DNA of 64,000 nt from Muricoccus harenae (GCF_009848505.1 NZ_WWDL01000001.1:62001-126000); one strand, 5' to 3'; positions 1 to 8,652 are shown, counted from the stretch's first letter. Translations and numbers: made by a program. The notes: generated by a model from the letters alone, not told the origin.

Positions 1-350
1 ATCAGCGCCCATGTCATCTCGACCGTGGGCGCGCCGAGCGAGCGCGTGCCACAGACGGCAATGCCTCGGTCCGCGCAAGCTTCCAGGTCCAGCGTCCGGT
101 TACGCATCGCGGTGGTGACCACCAGCCGCAGCGTGGGGAGGCGGGCGATCAGCGAACGCGGAAAGGGCGTCCGCTCGCGGATCAGCACGACCGCATCGAA
201 GCCAGAGAGGCGTTCCGCCAGCTCCGCCTCGTCCTCCACATGGTCCCGGAAGAAGGTTACCGGCAGGCCTGACCAGTCGGCGGCCGCGGCAGCGTCGCCG
301 CCGAAATCATCCAGCACGGCGATCCGGGCGAGGGGCGCGTGGGCAGGCAT
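1..350 (-). CDS. D-2-hydroxyacid dehydrogenase, N-terminal part (cut by window edge)
   Basis: The minus strand reads MPAHAPLARIAVLDDFGG from an ATG at 350 and stays open to the left edge, giving about 116 residues. The segment IRERTPFPRSLIARLPTLRL and the following CADRGIAVCGTRS match the N-terminal catalytic-domain half of the NAD-dependent D-2-hydroxyacid dehydrogenase (phosphoglycerate dehydrogenase-like) family. It is clearly paralogous to the complete gene at 45287-46237, which carries MRERTPFPRALIERLPNLRL at the equivalent place. The start lies 10 bases after the stop of the Bug protein upstream, so the two are probably co-transcribed. The nucleotide-binding domain and catalytic Arg/Glu/His lie outside the window; the substrate cannot be told. 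Confidence 0.85.
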   Translation of the reverse strand, partial: MPAHAPLARIAVLDDFGGDAAAAADWSGLPVTFFRDHVEDEAELAERLSGFDAVVLIRERTPFPRSLIARLPTLRLVVTTAMRNRTLDLEACADRGIAVCGTRSLGAPTVEMTWAL

Positions 351-360
351 GGCGGCCGGC

Positions 361-1338
361 TTACTCCGCGCGCATCTTGGCGCGGCGGACCACATCCGCC
401 CAGCGCTCGCGATCCTCGGTCAGGTAGCGGCCATAGGCGGCCGGCGTCTCGCTCGGCTCCACCTCGACGCCCTCATCGAGCAGGCGCCGGCGAACCTCGG
501 CATCGGCCAGCGTGGCATTTAGCGCGGCATGGAGCGCCGTCACCCGGTCGGCCGGCATGTCTTTCGGCCCCACCAGCCCGTACCAGGTGGAGGAGACGAT
601 CTGCGGAAAGCCCTGCTCGGCCGTGGTGGGAATATCCGGCATGGTGGCGGAGCGCGTCGGCGCCGCGATGGCAATGGCGCGCAGCCCGCCCGATTCGATA
701 TGCGGCTTCAGCGGCGCCAGGGCGTTGGTGATCATGCTCAGCCGGCCCGCCAGCACATCGGTCAGCGCGGGTCCGGTGCCGCGATAAGGCACGTGCTCCA
801 GTTCCACCCCGAGGGTCAGGGCGATCATGGCGGGCAACGCATGGCCGGTGGTGCCGACGCCCGGGGAGCCATAGGTCAGCGGCGGATTGGCCTTGCGCGC
901 CACATCGCGCAGCTCGCCCAGTGTCCGGGCAGGAATGGAAGGATTGACGGTGATGACGTTGGGCGCGCTACCGACGAAGCCGATCGGGGTGAAGTCGGTC
1001 GCGACGTCATAGGGCACCCGTGGCTGGACGAGGCTGCTGATGAGGAAGCTGCCGCTTCCCGCAAGAAGCAGCGTGTAGCCATCCGGCTTTGCCTTCGCGA
1101 CGAGATCGTTGCCCAGGATGCCGCCGGCGCCGCCGCGGTTCTCCACCACCAGCGTCTGGCCGAGCCGTGCCCCCATGCCCTCGGCGATCAGGCGTCCGAC
1201 CACGTCGTTGCTGCCGCCGGTGGCGAAGGGAATGATCAGGCGGATGGGCCGGTCCGGGAAACGCTCCTGCGCCTCCGCCCGGCCGAGCAGCGCGGGCAGG
1301 ATCAGGGCAGGCAGGCCCAGTGCGGTGCGGCGGTGCAT
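361..1338 (-). CDS. Tripartite tricarboxylate transporter (Bug family) substrate-binding protein
   Basis: 325 residues, usual for the Bug/TctC family of periplasmic binding proteins. An export signal ends near residue 23 (GRAEAQ). Family hallmarks are visible: PDRPIRLIIPFATGGSNDVV at the start of the mature protein, VVENRGGAGG, AKPDGYTLL and HVPYRGTGP. Bug proteins bind carboxylates or related small acids for TctAB permeases, but no tctA/tctB is nearby, which is common in lineages with many Bug paralogues. It precedes the 2-hydroxyacid dehydrogenase on the same strand and is divergent from a LysR gene that may control it. The ligand is unknown. The start has an AGGAAGGA sequence just upstream. 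Confidence 0.93.
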   Translation of the reverse strand: MHRRTALGLPALILPALLGRAEAQERFPDRPIRLIIPFATGGSNDVVGRLIAEGMGARLGQTLVVENRGGAGGILGNDLVAKAKPDGYTLLLAGSGSFLISSLVQPRVPYDVATDFTPIGFVGSAPNVITVNPSIPARTLGELRDVARKANPPLTYGSPGVGTTGHALPAMIALTLGVELEHVPYRGTGPALTDVLAGRLSMITNALAPLKPHIESGGLRAIAIAAPTRSATMPDIPTTAEQGFPQIVSSTWYGLVGPKDMPADRVTALHAALNATLADAEVRRRLLDEGVEVEPSETPAAYGRYLTEDRERWADVVRRAKMRAE

Positions 1339-1432
1339 GGCGTCATTCCTTCCTCGCCCGGGCCTTGTGACGGCCCGGTGCTCACCTGCGCCGGCGACGG
1401 CGCCGGCGGCCCCATCGGAGCCGCGGAAAGCT

Positions 1433-1447
1433 GCTCCCGTCGGGAGC
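1433..1447. promoter_or_regulatory. Perfect palindrome in the LysR/Bug divergent promoter region
   Basis: GCTCCCG-T-CGGGAGC is a perfect 7-bp inverted repeat centred midway between the divergent Bug gene (start 1338) and LysR gene (start 1501). A looser CCCCA...TGGGG inverted pair lies just downstream at about 1475-1498. LysR regulators usually bind such dyads between themselves and a divergent target. The role is inferred from position; no T-N11-A consensus was strictly demonstrated. Confidence 0.4.
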
Positions 1448-1500
1448 GGGAGGCGAGGCAGGAATTCTTGCCCTACCCCAACTCCAGGTTAGACTGGGGC

Positions 1501-2394
1501 GTGGACCCCGACCTGCCCCCGCTCGGCTCGCTGCAGGCTTTCGTGCTGGTGGCGGAGACCGGAAGCCTCAGCGCCGCCGCCGCGCGGTTAAACGTGACCC
1601 AGCCCGCCGTCAGCAAGCGGCTGCGGGACCTGGAGGCGCAGCTCGGCGTGCCGCTGCTGCAACGCGGCCCGAACGCGGCACGGCTGACCGAGACGGGTAC
1701 CGTCTATGCCGCGGCGCTGTCAGAAGCCTTCGGGCGAATCCGCGAGGCCACGGCGGCACTGCCCGGCAGGGCGCGGCCCATTCGCGTGCTGGCCTACACC
1801 ACCTGGGCGCTGCGTTGGCTGATCCCCCGCATGCCCCGCTTCCGCGCGCTGCATCCGGGGCTGGAAGTGGAGGTCTCGACCTCCACCGAGGCCAGCGCTT
1901 TTCTCGGCCGCTCCGCGGATGTGGCAGTGCGCACCGCCCCGGCGGACCACCCGCCCGCCCCCCATGCCGTGCGGCTGCACCCGGTGATGCTGACCCCCTT
2001 CGCCGCCCCCGCATTGGCGATCGAGGCCGGGCACGCGAAGCCTCTGCAGGCGATGCGCCTGCTGGCCAGCCGCGTACGCCCCGGCGACTGGGCACGCTGG
2101 CATGCGGCGCGTGGAATCGAGCTCATGGCCGCGCCGCTGATCTTCGAAAGCACGACGCTCGCAATCCAGGCAGCGCTGGAAGGAATGGGCGCCGTCGTCT
2201 GCTCCCCCGCCTTCGTGGAGCGGGAGATGCGGGATGGCCGTCTGCTGCGCATCTCGCCCGAGACCATCCCGGCAGGGGACCACTACTGGCTGATCCCGCC
2301 GTCGGGGCCGCCGCGCCCGGGGATTGCGGCCTTCATCGAATGGCTGCGTCAGGAGGCCAAGTGGGAAGCGGAGCCGGACGAAGGCAGCCCCTGA
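1501..2394 (+). CDS. LysR-family transcriptional regulator
   Basis: About 297 residues from a GTG at 1501, the usual LysR length. The N-terminal winged helix-turn-helix is plain: LGSLQAFVLVAETGSLSAAA, LNVTQPAVSKRLRDLEAQLG, then VPLLQRGPNAARLTETG. The rest is a periplasmic-binding-protein-like effector domain (RPIRVLAYTTWALRWLIPR onward). The frame is open much further upstream, but that sequence is antisense to the Bug gene, so the GTG just before the HTH is preferred; the exact start is not certain because the ribosome-binding site is weak. It is divergent from the Bug/dehydrogenase pair and is the likely regulator of that pair. Confidence 0.88.
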   Translation: MDPDLPPLGSLQAFVLVAETGSLSAAAARLNVTQPAVSKRLRDLEAQLGVPLLQRGPNAARLTETGTVYAAALSEAFGRIREATAALPGRARPIRVLAYTTWALRWLIPRMPRFRALHPGLEVEVSTSTEASAFLGRSADVAVRTAPADHPPAPHAVRLHPVMLTPFAAPALAIEAGHAKPLQAMRLLASRVRPGDWARWHAARGIELMAAPLIFESTTLAIQAALEGMGAVVCSPAFVEREMRDGRLLRISPETIPAGDHYWLIPPSGPPRPGIAAFIEWLRQEAKWEAEPDEGSP

Positions 2395-2406
2395 CGACCG
2401 CGCGGA

Positions 2407-3984
2407 TCAGGCCTTGCGCAGATTGTGGAAGAGCGGGAAGCCGTTGAGCAGACCGCTGACTGTCCTGCGATGGGCCGTGGCATCGAAGAACTGGCCCAGC
2501 GGCACATAGGGCAGGTCCGTCAAAACCTGCTGCTGGATCTGCCGCGCCACGGCCTTCTGCTCCTCCGCAGTGCCGGCGGCGAACCAGGCGGTGCGCAACG
2601 CCTCCAGCCGCGCACTCGTCGGCCAACCGGGAATGCTGCGTAGGCCGAGGCCGCGCAAGTTCTCATGGCAGGCGGGATCGCAGGCCTCCGCGCCCGTGAT
2701 GGTGGTGAAGTGAAGGGTCCACCCGCCCCGGTCGATGCTGTCGCGCATGGCCAGCCGCTGCTGCATGACCTCCCGATCGACCATCTGCAGGTCGAGCTCG
2801 AAGCCAATGCGCGTCAGCAGATCCGCACCTGCCCGCGCCAGCGCCGTCAGTGCCGGGTCCTCGCCCGGAGCAAGTGCCACGACGCGCTCTCCCTTGTAGC
2901 CCGCGGCCGTCAGCTCCCTGCGGGCGCGTTCGAGATCGAGGGGTGCATTCAGCGCCTCCATCCCCGCATCGTTCGCCAGCGGGGTGCCATGGGCGAAGAC
3001 GCCGACCTTATCCTGCCAGCGGCTGCGGCCCGCCCCGGCAGCAGCAGTGAGGAGCTCCGCTTGGCTGACGGCGTGCAGCACCGCGCGGCGGATTGCGGGA
3101 TGATCGAAGGGCGCATGCAGCTGGTTGAAGCGCATCAGCGGCAGCGCGCCATCCGTGTCGATTCGCTGCACTGTGATATCGCCATGGCGCGCCAGCCCCG
3201 GCAGCATCTCCGCCGGCGGCTTCCCGATCCAATCGACCTCGCCCGCGACCAGCGCCGCGAAGGCGGCCCCGTCCGGCACCATGAGCCATTCCACCCGGTC
3301 CAGATGCACGATCTTCGGTCCCGCCGTGCGGCTGGGCGTGCCGCCCGGCCGCGGCACATAGCCATCGAACCGTTCATAGACGTGGCGGCTTCCCGGCACA
3401 TGCTCCGCCTGGCTGAAGCGGAAGGGACCGCTGCCGATGATCTCCGCCACCTGCCCGTCCGGCGCAGCGCTTGCCAGGCGCTCCGGCATGATGGCCAGCA
3501 CATGGCCGAACGGCCTGCCGAGCGCCAACGGAAGCAGCGGGAAGGAACGGTTCAGGCGGAATTCCACCACCTTGTCGGAGGGGGTGGACAGCGCGTCGGT
3601 CGCCGCCGCCAGCTCCTGCCCCAGCGCGTCATGCCGCCACCAGCGCCTGATGCTGGCCACCACGTCGCGCGCCAGTACCGGCTCGCCATCGTGGAAGCGC
3701 AGCCCATCGCGCAGCGTCAGGCGCCAGAGCCGGCCGTCCTCCGCGGTGGTGCAGCCCTCCACCATCTGAGGCGAGACGTTGAAGCCGTCATCCATGCCGA
3801 AGAGCGTGTCATAGACCATGAAGGCATGGCTGCGCGTGGCACAGGCGGTAGTGAAGCCAGGATCGAGCAAGGCAGGAACGGCTTGCGGCACGAAACGCAG
3901 AACCTTGCTGCCCTCCGCGCCGAGCCCGATGCGGGGCGCGGCCAGCAGCGACGCGGCCGTGGCCAGAAAGCTCCGACGATTCAT
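2407..3984 (-). CDS. ABC transporter substrate-binding protein, oligopeptide/nickel (SBP family 5) type
   Basis: 525 residues, matching family-5 binding proteins (DppA/OppA/NikA class). The N terminus has a twin-arginine-like export signal (NRRSFLATAASLLAAP) with a cleavage region near residue 22. Typical features follow: MVYDTLFGMDDGF, a TAEDGRLWRLTLRDGLRFHD block and DVVASIRRWW. The ATG at 3984 is chosen over an upstream in-frame ATG because it directly precedes the signal peptide and has GGAGG about 11 bases upstream. No permease or ATPase genes of this transporter type are adjacent, so it is an orphan binding protein. The ligand (peptide, glycoside or other) cannot be inferred. Confidence 0.9.
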   Translation of the reverse strand: MNRRSFLATAASLLAAPRIGLGAEGSKVLRFVPQAVPALLDPGFTTACATRSHAFMVYDTLFGMDDGFNVSPQMVEGCTTAEDGRLWRLTLRDGLRFHDGEPVLARDVVASIRRWWRHDALGQELAAATDALSTPSDKVVEFRLNRSFPLLPLALGRPFGHVLAIMPERLASAAPDGQVAEIIGSGPFRFSQAEHVPGSRHVYERFDGYVPRPGGTPSRTAGPKIVHLDRVEWLMVPDGAAFAALVAGEVDWIGKPPAEMLPGLARHGDITVQRIDTDGALPLMRFNQLHAPFDHPAIRRAVLHAVSQAELLTAAAGAGRSRWQDKVGVFAHGTPLANDAGMEALNAPLDLERARRELTAAGYKGERVVALAPGEDPALTALARAGADLLTRIGFELDLQMVDREVMQQRLAMRDSIDRGGWTLHFTTITGAEACDPACHENLRGLGLRSIPGWPTSARLEALRTAWFAAGTAEEQKAVARQIQQQVLTDLPYVPLGQFFDATAHRRTVSGLLNGFPLFHNLRKA

Positions 3985-4319
3985 GAGGCCGCCTCCACGC
4001 ATGGGTTGAGGTCTCGGGGAGGGATGAGTCCGCGCGAGAAACTGATCCCCTCGTGGCTCCCCATGCGGTGCGCCGCCGTGGTCGCCGTCGTCGCACCTAG
4101 GGCGATGCGCCCGGAGGAGTAAATACCGGAGCGGTTTCACGCATCGGTGAACGTCGGTCTCGAGACGCCACGGCTCGTCCTCCTGCCGGCAGCATGCGAT
4201 CCCGCGGAGCCCCGTTCCTCAACGCAAAAAGGGCATGCAAAAAAGGGCCGCCGGCATGGCCGGCAGCCCTCTTTGTTCTCATCTGCCGGGGCCGTCACGG
4301 CCCCAGGGCGGATGCAGGG
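3985..4319. other. Intergenic stretch
   Basis: This 335-base gap separates two minus-strand genes. It holds the terminator of the small secreted-protein gene at its right side and should contain the promoter of the binding protein at 2407-3984. I see no convincing coding sequence on either strand. Confidence 0.6.
4239..4269 (-). terminator. Rho-independent terminator of the small secreted-protein gene
   Basis: Read on the minus strand, GGGC-T-GCCGGC pairs with GCCGGC-G-GCCC around a three-base loop (one internal mismatch), directly followed by TTTTTT. It lies about 50 bases after the stop of the gene at 4320-4559. Confidence 0.8.
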
Positions 4320-4559
4320 TCAGCTGTGCTGACCACCACCACCCGTGGCGCCGCTCTGCTCAAGCTGCGTCTGATTCTGGCCCTGGGTTACATGGCCGCC
4401 GGCAAGCGCCGTGCGGCTGTCGGTCTGGGCCCAGGAACCAACAGCGGTGGCGCCCGGAACGTATTCGCCATCAGCGAGGGAAGGGTTGACGGCACCGCCG
4501 ATCAGGGCAGCAGCAAGGCCGAGAGTCCGTAGGGTCTTGGAAAAATTGAAGGAAGACAT
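4320..4559 (-). CDS. Small secreted hypothetical protein
   Basis: 79 residues. The N terminus is a clean Sec signal peptide (KTLRTLGLAAALIGGAV, cleavage after NPSLA near residue 29), leaving a mature peptide of about 50 residues rich in Gly, Gln, Ser and Thr and ending in GATGGGGQHS. There is no cysteine and no recognisable domain. It has its own rho-independent terminator and about 200 bases of non-coding DNA upstream, so it is probably a monocistronic gene. I do not recognise the family. The extracytoplasmic location is inferred from the signal peptide only. Confidence 0.72.
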   Translation of the reverse strand: MSSFNFSKTLRTLGLAAALIGGAVNPSLADGEYVPGATAVGSWAQTDSRTALAGGHVTQGQNQTQLEQSGATGGGGQHS

Positions 4560-4761
4560 CGCTCATATCCTATGTGGATGGCGGCGGCACTGTGTCGTCG
4601 TCTTGAATGGCCATATGTGCCTGCTTCCGGCTGGAATCCACTTGAGCGGACGGATGGCAGTCATTTGCCTGGTGAATGGCGACGGTTGAAACCCTTTTCG
4701 ACGGAACCAGTTCCCCGTGCCCAGGCGGGAGGGCGGCCGCCAGCGCCGCCCGGCGCGCCCG

Positions 4762-6060
4762 TTAGGATACGCGCCGCTCCGGCCGCGGCAGCCCCAGATG
4801 GGATCGCAGCGTCGTGCCGGCATAGGCGGTGCGGAACAGCCCCCGCGCCTGCAGGATCGGCACTACGAGATCCACGAAGTCCTCCAGCCCGCCCGCCAGA
4901 TGGGAGGGCATGATGTTGAACCCATCCGCCGCACCGCCGCGGAACCATTCCTCGAGCGTATCCGCCACCTCCTCGGCGGAGCCGCAGAGCACCCAGTGCC
5001 CACGCGCGGCGGCCAGCAGGTTGTAGACATCCCGCAGCCGCATCCCCTCGCGCCGCGCCTTGTTCAGAAGCACGCGGGCGAAGCTGTGATAGGTGTCGGG
5101 CAGGGGCAGGTCGGGCACGGGACCGTCGAGGTCATACCGCGACATGTCGGTGCCGAAGCGGTCCGACAGCAGCGCGAGCGCGTTGGTCGCGTCGACGAAG
5201 CCCTGCAGCATGGCCAGCTTCGCGAAGGCCTCTTCGCTCCTGCGCCCGACCACGGGCATCACGCCCGGCAGCACCGTCACATCCTCCGGGCGTCGCCCGA
5301 AGGCCGGAAGGCGCTCCTTCAGCGCGGCATATTGCGCCTTCGCCTCGCCGAGGTCCTGCACCACGGAGAAGACAACATCGGCCGTGCGCGCCGCCAGAAC
5401 CTGCCCAGGCTCGGACCCGCCCGCCTGCAGGATCACCGGATGGCCCTGCGGTGCACGCCCGATGTTCAGCGGTCCCTTCACGGTGAAATGCGGCCCGTCA
5501 TGGTCCAGGCTGCGGAGCTTGGCAGGGTCGATGTAGCAGCCCGTCGCCCGGTCGGCGAGGATGGCGTCCTCCGCCCAGCAATCCCACAACCCCTTCACCA
5601 CATCCACGAACTCGCCGGCGATGGCGTAGCGCTCGGCGTGGTTCGGATGCAGCCGGCCGAAATTCGGCGCGGCGGCGGGAGAGGCGCCGGTCACGGCGTT
5701 CCAGGCCGCGCGCCCCTTGCTGATATGGTCCAGCGAGGCGAAGGCGCGCGCCGTGGTGAAGGGATCGCTGTAGGTGGTGGAGACGGTGGCGCCGAGGCCG
5801 ATATGGCTGGTGCGCGCGGCAATGGCCGAGAGCAGCGTCAGCGGCTCGAACCGCACCGTGTAGGAGGGATGCGCGGCCGAGTCGGCATAGAGGTTGTCGC
5901 CCATGAAGATGAAGTCGAACAGCCCGCGCTCGGCGATCTGCGCCACCTCCACCATCGCGTCGATGTCTTGGAAGCTGTCGATCGCTCCCGGTGCGCGCCA
6001 GCCCGCGACATGGCTGCCCGTTCCCAGCAGGAACAGGCCGAGATGCATCTGGCGGTCCAT
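4762..6060 (-). CDS. LLM-class flavin-dependent monooxygenase (NtaA/SnaA/DszA family)
   Basis: 432 residues, the usual size for the NtaA/SnaA/DszA/SoxA branch of bacterial luciferase-like FMN monooxygenases. Seen: MHLGLFLLGTGSHVAGWRAP, IAERGLFDFIFMGDN, LSAIAARTSHIGLGATVSTT, the NAVTGASPAAAPNFG block typical of this branch, and HPVILQAGGSEPGQVLAA. Such enzymes use FMNH2 from a partner reductase to oxidise sulfur compounds, aminopolycarboxylates or similar molecules. The ATG at 6060 has GGAG about 6 bases upstream and lies just past the permease stop, so it ends a six-gene operon with an SsuABC-like transporter. Substrate unknown; no flavin reductase is in the window next to it. Confidence 0.92.
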   Translation of the reverse strand: MDRQMHLGLFLLGTGSHVAGWRAPGAIDSFQDIDAMVEVAQIAERGLFDFIFMGDNLYADSAAHPSYTVRFEPLTLLSAIAARTSHIGLGATVSTTYSDPFTTARAFASLDHISKGRAAWNAVTGASPAAAPNFGRLHPNHAERYAIAGEFVDVVKGLWDCWAEDAILADRATGCYIDPAKLRSLDHDGPHFTVKGPLNIGRAPQGHPVILQAGGSEPGQVLAARTADVVFSVVQDLGEAKAQYAALKERLPAFGRRPEDVTVLPGVMPVVGRRSEEAFAKLAMLQGFVDATNALALLSDRFGTDMSRYDLDGPVPDLPLPDTYHSFARVLLNKARREGMRLRDVYNLLAAARGHWVLCGSAEEVADTLEEWFRGGAADGFNIMPSHLAGGLEDFVDLVVPILQARGLFRTAYAGTTLRSHLGLPRPERRVS

Positions 6061-6062
6061 CT

Positions 6063-6800
6063 CTATCTCCAAAAGACGACGCGGCGCTCGATCGCCCCGA
6101 TCAGGCCAAAGAAGGCCAGGCTGAGGGCCGAGGCCACGAGGATGGCGGACCAGACGCTCACGAAATCGATCTGAACGACCGCCTGGTAGATGATCCAGCC
6201 AAGCCCGCCATAAGCCCCCAGCATCTCCGTCACGATGGCCACGATCAGGCTGCGCACGGTGGAGACGCGCATGCCGGAGGCGATCAGCGGCAGGGCTGTC
6301 GGCAGCCGCAGGCGCCAGAGAATGGAAAGCGGACCCGCGCCGAAGCTGCGCATCAGCCCGATGGTGCGCCGGTCCACCCGGTCCAGCCCGGCAAGCGCGC
6401 TGAGAAAGACAGTGAAGCCCACTGCCAGGGCCACGGCCGCGATCTTGGAGGCTATGCCGACGCCGAGCCACAGCAGCAGCAGGGGCGACCAGGCGGCGAC
6501 CGGCACGGAGTTGATAGCCATCATCGCCGGCATCATCCCGCGCCGCACCGGCGGCAGCAGGGAGAGCAGCACGGCGATGCCGATGCCGGCGACGCAGCCG
6601 ATGGCATAGCCCGCCAGCGCCTCCGCCATGGTGAACCAGGCGGCCGAGGCCAGCAGCTGCCGTTGCCGCCATACGGAAAGCAGGATCTCGCTGACCGAGG
6701 GCAGCGTGTAGGAGGGCAGGGCGAAGCCCCGTGCCACCCCTTCCCACAGGATCAGCAGCAGCGCGATGCCGAGTACGCCCCGCAGGGCACGCCGGCTCAC
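6063..6800 (-). CDS. ABC transporter permease (SsuC/TauC/ThiX type), second copy
   Basis: 245 residues with several hydrophobic membrane segments, starting RALRGVLGIALLLILWEGVA. It carries the binding-protein-dependent permease signature with the cytoplasmic loop that contacts the ATPase (residues about 145-165, LMRSFGAGPLSILWRLRLP). Its start overlaps the end of the preceding permease by four bases, and the monooxygenase start follows its stop closely. With its partner permease it should form the inner-membrane channel of the transporter encoded in this operon. Confidence 0.92.
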   Translation of the reverse strand: MSRRALRGVLGIALLLILWEGVARGFALPSYTLPSVSEILLSVWRQRQLLASAAWFTMAEALAGYAIGCVAGIGIAVLLSLLPPVRRGMMPAMMAINSVPVAAWSPLLLLWLGVGIASKIAAVALAVGFTVFLSALAGLDRVDRRTIGLMRSFGAGPLSILWRLRLPTALPLIASGMRVSTVRSLIVAIVTEMLGAYGGLGWIIYQAVVQIDFVSVWSAILVASALSLAFFGLIGAIERRVVFWR

Positions 6801-7573
6801 TGCTCCGCCCCCCAGAAGACGATCCGCCGCTCCGCATAGGCCACCAGCGCGTAGAAGCCCGTGCCGAGCACGGCGGCACAGAGGATGGCGGCCCAGAGGC
6901 CGACCACGTTCTCATTGTACATGGCCTGGAGCAGCAGCACGCCGAGGCCGGTCGTGTCCCCGAACCATTCGCCCACGATGGCACCCACCAGGCTGAGCGA
7001 GGCCGCCAGCCGCAGCGCCACGAAGATCTGCGGCAGCGCCATGGGAAGCTGCAGCCGCAGCATCTGCTGCCGGCCGGAGGCACCGAAGCTGCGCAGCAGC
7101 GCCGTCTGCCGCGGATCGACCGATTGCAGGCCCAGCAGCGTGTTCACGGTGACCGGAAAGAAGGTGAGGTAGAAGGCGATCACCGCCTTGGCCAGCAAGG
7201 TGTTGCCGAACCACAGCACCACCAGTGCGCCGAAAGCGATGACGGGAATGGTCTGGGAAACCACGAAAATCGGGAAGAGCAGGTCGCGTAGAACTGGCGC
7301 GCGGAAGAACATCACGCCGTTCAGCACGCCGACGATGGCACCCGCCGCGAAGCCGATCAGCGTTTCCAACAGCGTCCGCAGGAAGCCCGACCAATAGGCC
7401 CCCGGCGTCGCGGCGATGGCGGAGAGGATGGTGCTGAGGCGCGGCAGGATATGGGGGCGGATGCCGAAGGCGATCACCGCCCCCTCCCAGAGAAGGGCGG
7501 CGGCGACCAGGCCGAGGATGAAGCGCGCGCCCATCAGCAGCCAGGGCGGCACGGGATGGGCGCACACAGGCAT
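6797..7573 (-). CDS. ABC transporter permease (SsuC/TauC/ThiX type), first copy
   Basis: 258 residues, five to six predicted membrane spans, with the ATPase-contact loop LLRSFGASGRQQMLRLQLPM. Two different permeases in one operon suggest a heterodimeric channel, as in NMT1/THI5-like pyrimidine or riboflavin importers. The start codon at 7573 overlaps the stop of the binding-protein gene by one base (TGATG), and the 3' end overlaps the next permease by four bases, so the genes are translationally coupled. Confidence 0.92.
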   Translation of the reverse strand: MPVCAHPVPPWLLMGARFILGLVAAALLWEGAVIAFGIRPHILPRLSTILSAIAATPGAYWSGFLRTLLETLIGFAAGAIVGVLNGVMFFRAPVLRDLLFPIFVVSQTIPVIAFGALVVLWFGNTLLAKAVIAFYLTFFPVTVNTLLGLQSVDPRQTALLRSFGASGRQQMLRLQLPMALPQIFVALRLAASLSLVGAIVGEWFGDTTGLGVLLLQAMYNENVVGLWAAILCAAVLGTGFYALVAYAERRIVFWGAEQ

Positions 7574-8589
7574 CAGGCGCGGCGATCCGCGACGGCGATG
7601 GCCTCCAGGAAGCTGCGGTCGTAGGCCGCCGCGAGGTCCAGCGGCGCCTTGATGACGCCATGCTCCAGGAAGAAGTCATGGGCGGACTTCACCGTGGCCT
7701 GGTCGATCCAGAACAGCCCGTCCCGCGCCGCGGCACCCGCCGTCATCAGCTTGCCGGCCTCGACCAGCATGAACTCCTGGTGGTCACGGTTCAGCGTCGG
7801 CGCGGCGGCCATCACCACATCCACCCCGGCCTTCTGGTCCTTCAGCGCCTCGCGCCAGCCCTTCATGGAGGCCCGCAGGAAGCCCTTTACCAGCTCCGGC
7901 TTCTGCCGCGCGGTCGTCTCGCTGACGATCAGCGTGTCGCGCGGAAAGACGATGCCCTGCTCCTCGGGCGCGAAGGTCCGCAGCTTGTCGCGGCCCATGC
8001 GCGTCATCAGCGTGTAGAACTCGTTGTAGCGCGTGGCGGTAACGACATCGATCTGCCCATCGACGAAGGGCGTGACCGAAACCTGCTGCGGCTGCATGGT
8101 GAAATCGCCCGGCTTGAGCCCGGCCTTGGCGAGCATGCCCAGCAAAACGGAGTTCGCGCCGGTGTACCAGGTGGTGATCGTCTTGCCCTTGAAGTCCTGG
8201 ATCGTGCGGATCGGGCCATCGGCGCGGGAGACGAAGACGAAGGGCGTCTGCTGGTGCGAGACGCCGATGCAGACGATGGGCAGGTTCTTCTCGCGTGCCG
8301 CAAAAACGCTGTCCGTGCCGCCCGAAAGCCCGAAGGTGTCGGCACCGGTGGCGACCAGGTTCTCCGTCAGCAGGTTCGGCCCGCCCGGATTGATCGTCAG
8401 GTCGATCCCTTCGGCCTCGTAATAGCCGCGCGCCTTCGCTAGGTAGAAGCCGGCAAACTGCGTTTGCGGCAGCCACTTCAGGCGCAGCGAGGCCTTGGTT
8501 GTACCCTGAGCGCGGGCGCCACGGCGGGGCAGGATCGCGGGAAACATGGCGGCCGCGCCGGCCGCTGTGAGAAGGTGTCGCCTCTGCAT
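7573..8589 (-). CDS. ABC transporter substrate-binding protein, NMT1/THI5-like
   Basis: 338 residues. An N-terminal export signal carries RR at residues 3-4 and ends near ARAQG (residue 28). The mature protein opens with LRLKWLPQTQFAGFYLAKAR and GYYEAEGIDLTINPGG, the hallmark of NMT1/THI5-like periplasmic proteins (pyrimidine precursor, riboflavin, nitrate/sulfonate/taurine relatives). It heads the transporter part of the operon (binding protein, permease, permease) with the ATPase and an aldolase gene just upstream on the same strand. Thiamine-precursor uptake is a family possibility, but the neighbouring monooxygenase and aldolase argue for a carbon, nitrogen or sulfur source. Confidence 0.92.
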   Translation of the reverse strand: MQRRHLLTAAGAAAMFPAILPRRGARAQGTTKASLRLKWLPQTQFAGFYLAKARGYYEAEGIDLTINPGGPNLLTENLVATGADTFGLSGGTDSVFAAREKNLPIVCIGVSHQQTPFVFVSRADGPIRTIQDFKGKTITTWYTGANSVLLGMLAKAGLKPGDFTMQPQQVSVTPFVDGQIDVVTATRYNEFYTLMTRMGRDKLRTFAPEEQGIVFPRDTLIVSETTARQKPELVKGFLRASMKGWREALKDQKAGVDVVMAAAPTLNRDHQEFMLVEAGKLMTAGAAARDGLFWIDQATVKSAHDFFLEHGVIKAPLDLAAAYDRSFLEAIAVADRRA

Positions 8590-8652
8590 GGTCTGGTCTC
8601 CGTTTCGGGTTGACGCGTAAGCACGTCGCGCTCTGGTCGTGGGGTTGCGCGG

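Noticed and set aside
529-1500. Long open frame upstream of and continuous with the LysR gene
   Set aside because: It is antisense to the Bug gene and is a by-product of the high GC content; the LysR protein begins at about 1501.
4731-4751. GGGCGGC-N7-GCCGCCC hairpin just after the monooxygenase stop
   Set aside because: It could be a terminator for the minus-strand operon, but no T-run follows and such hairpins are frequent in this GC-rich sequence.
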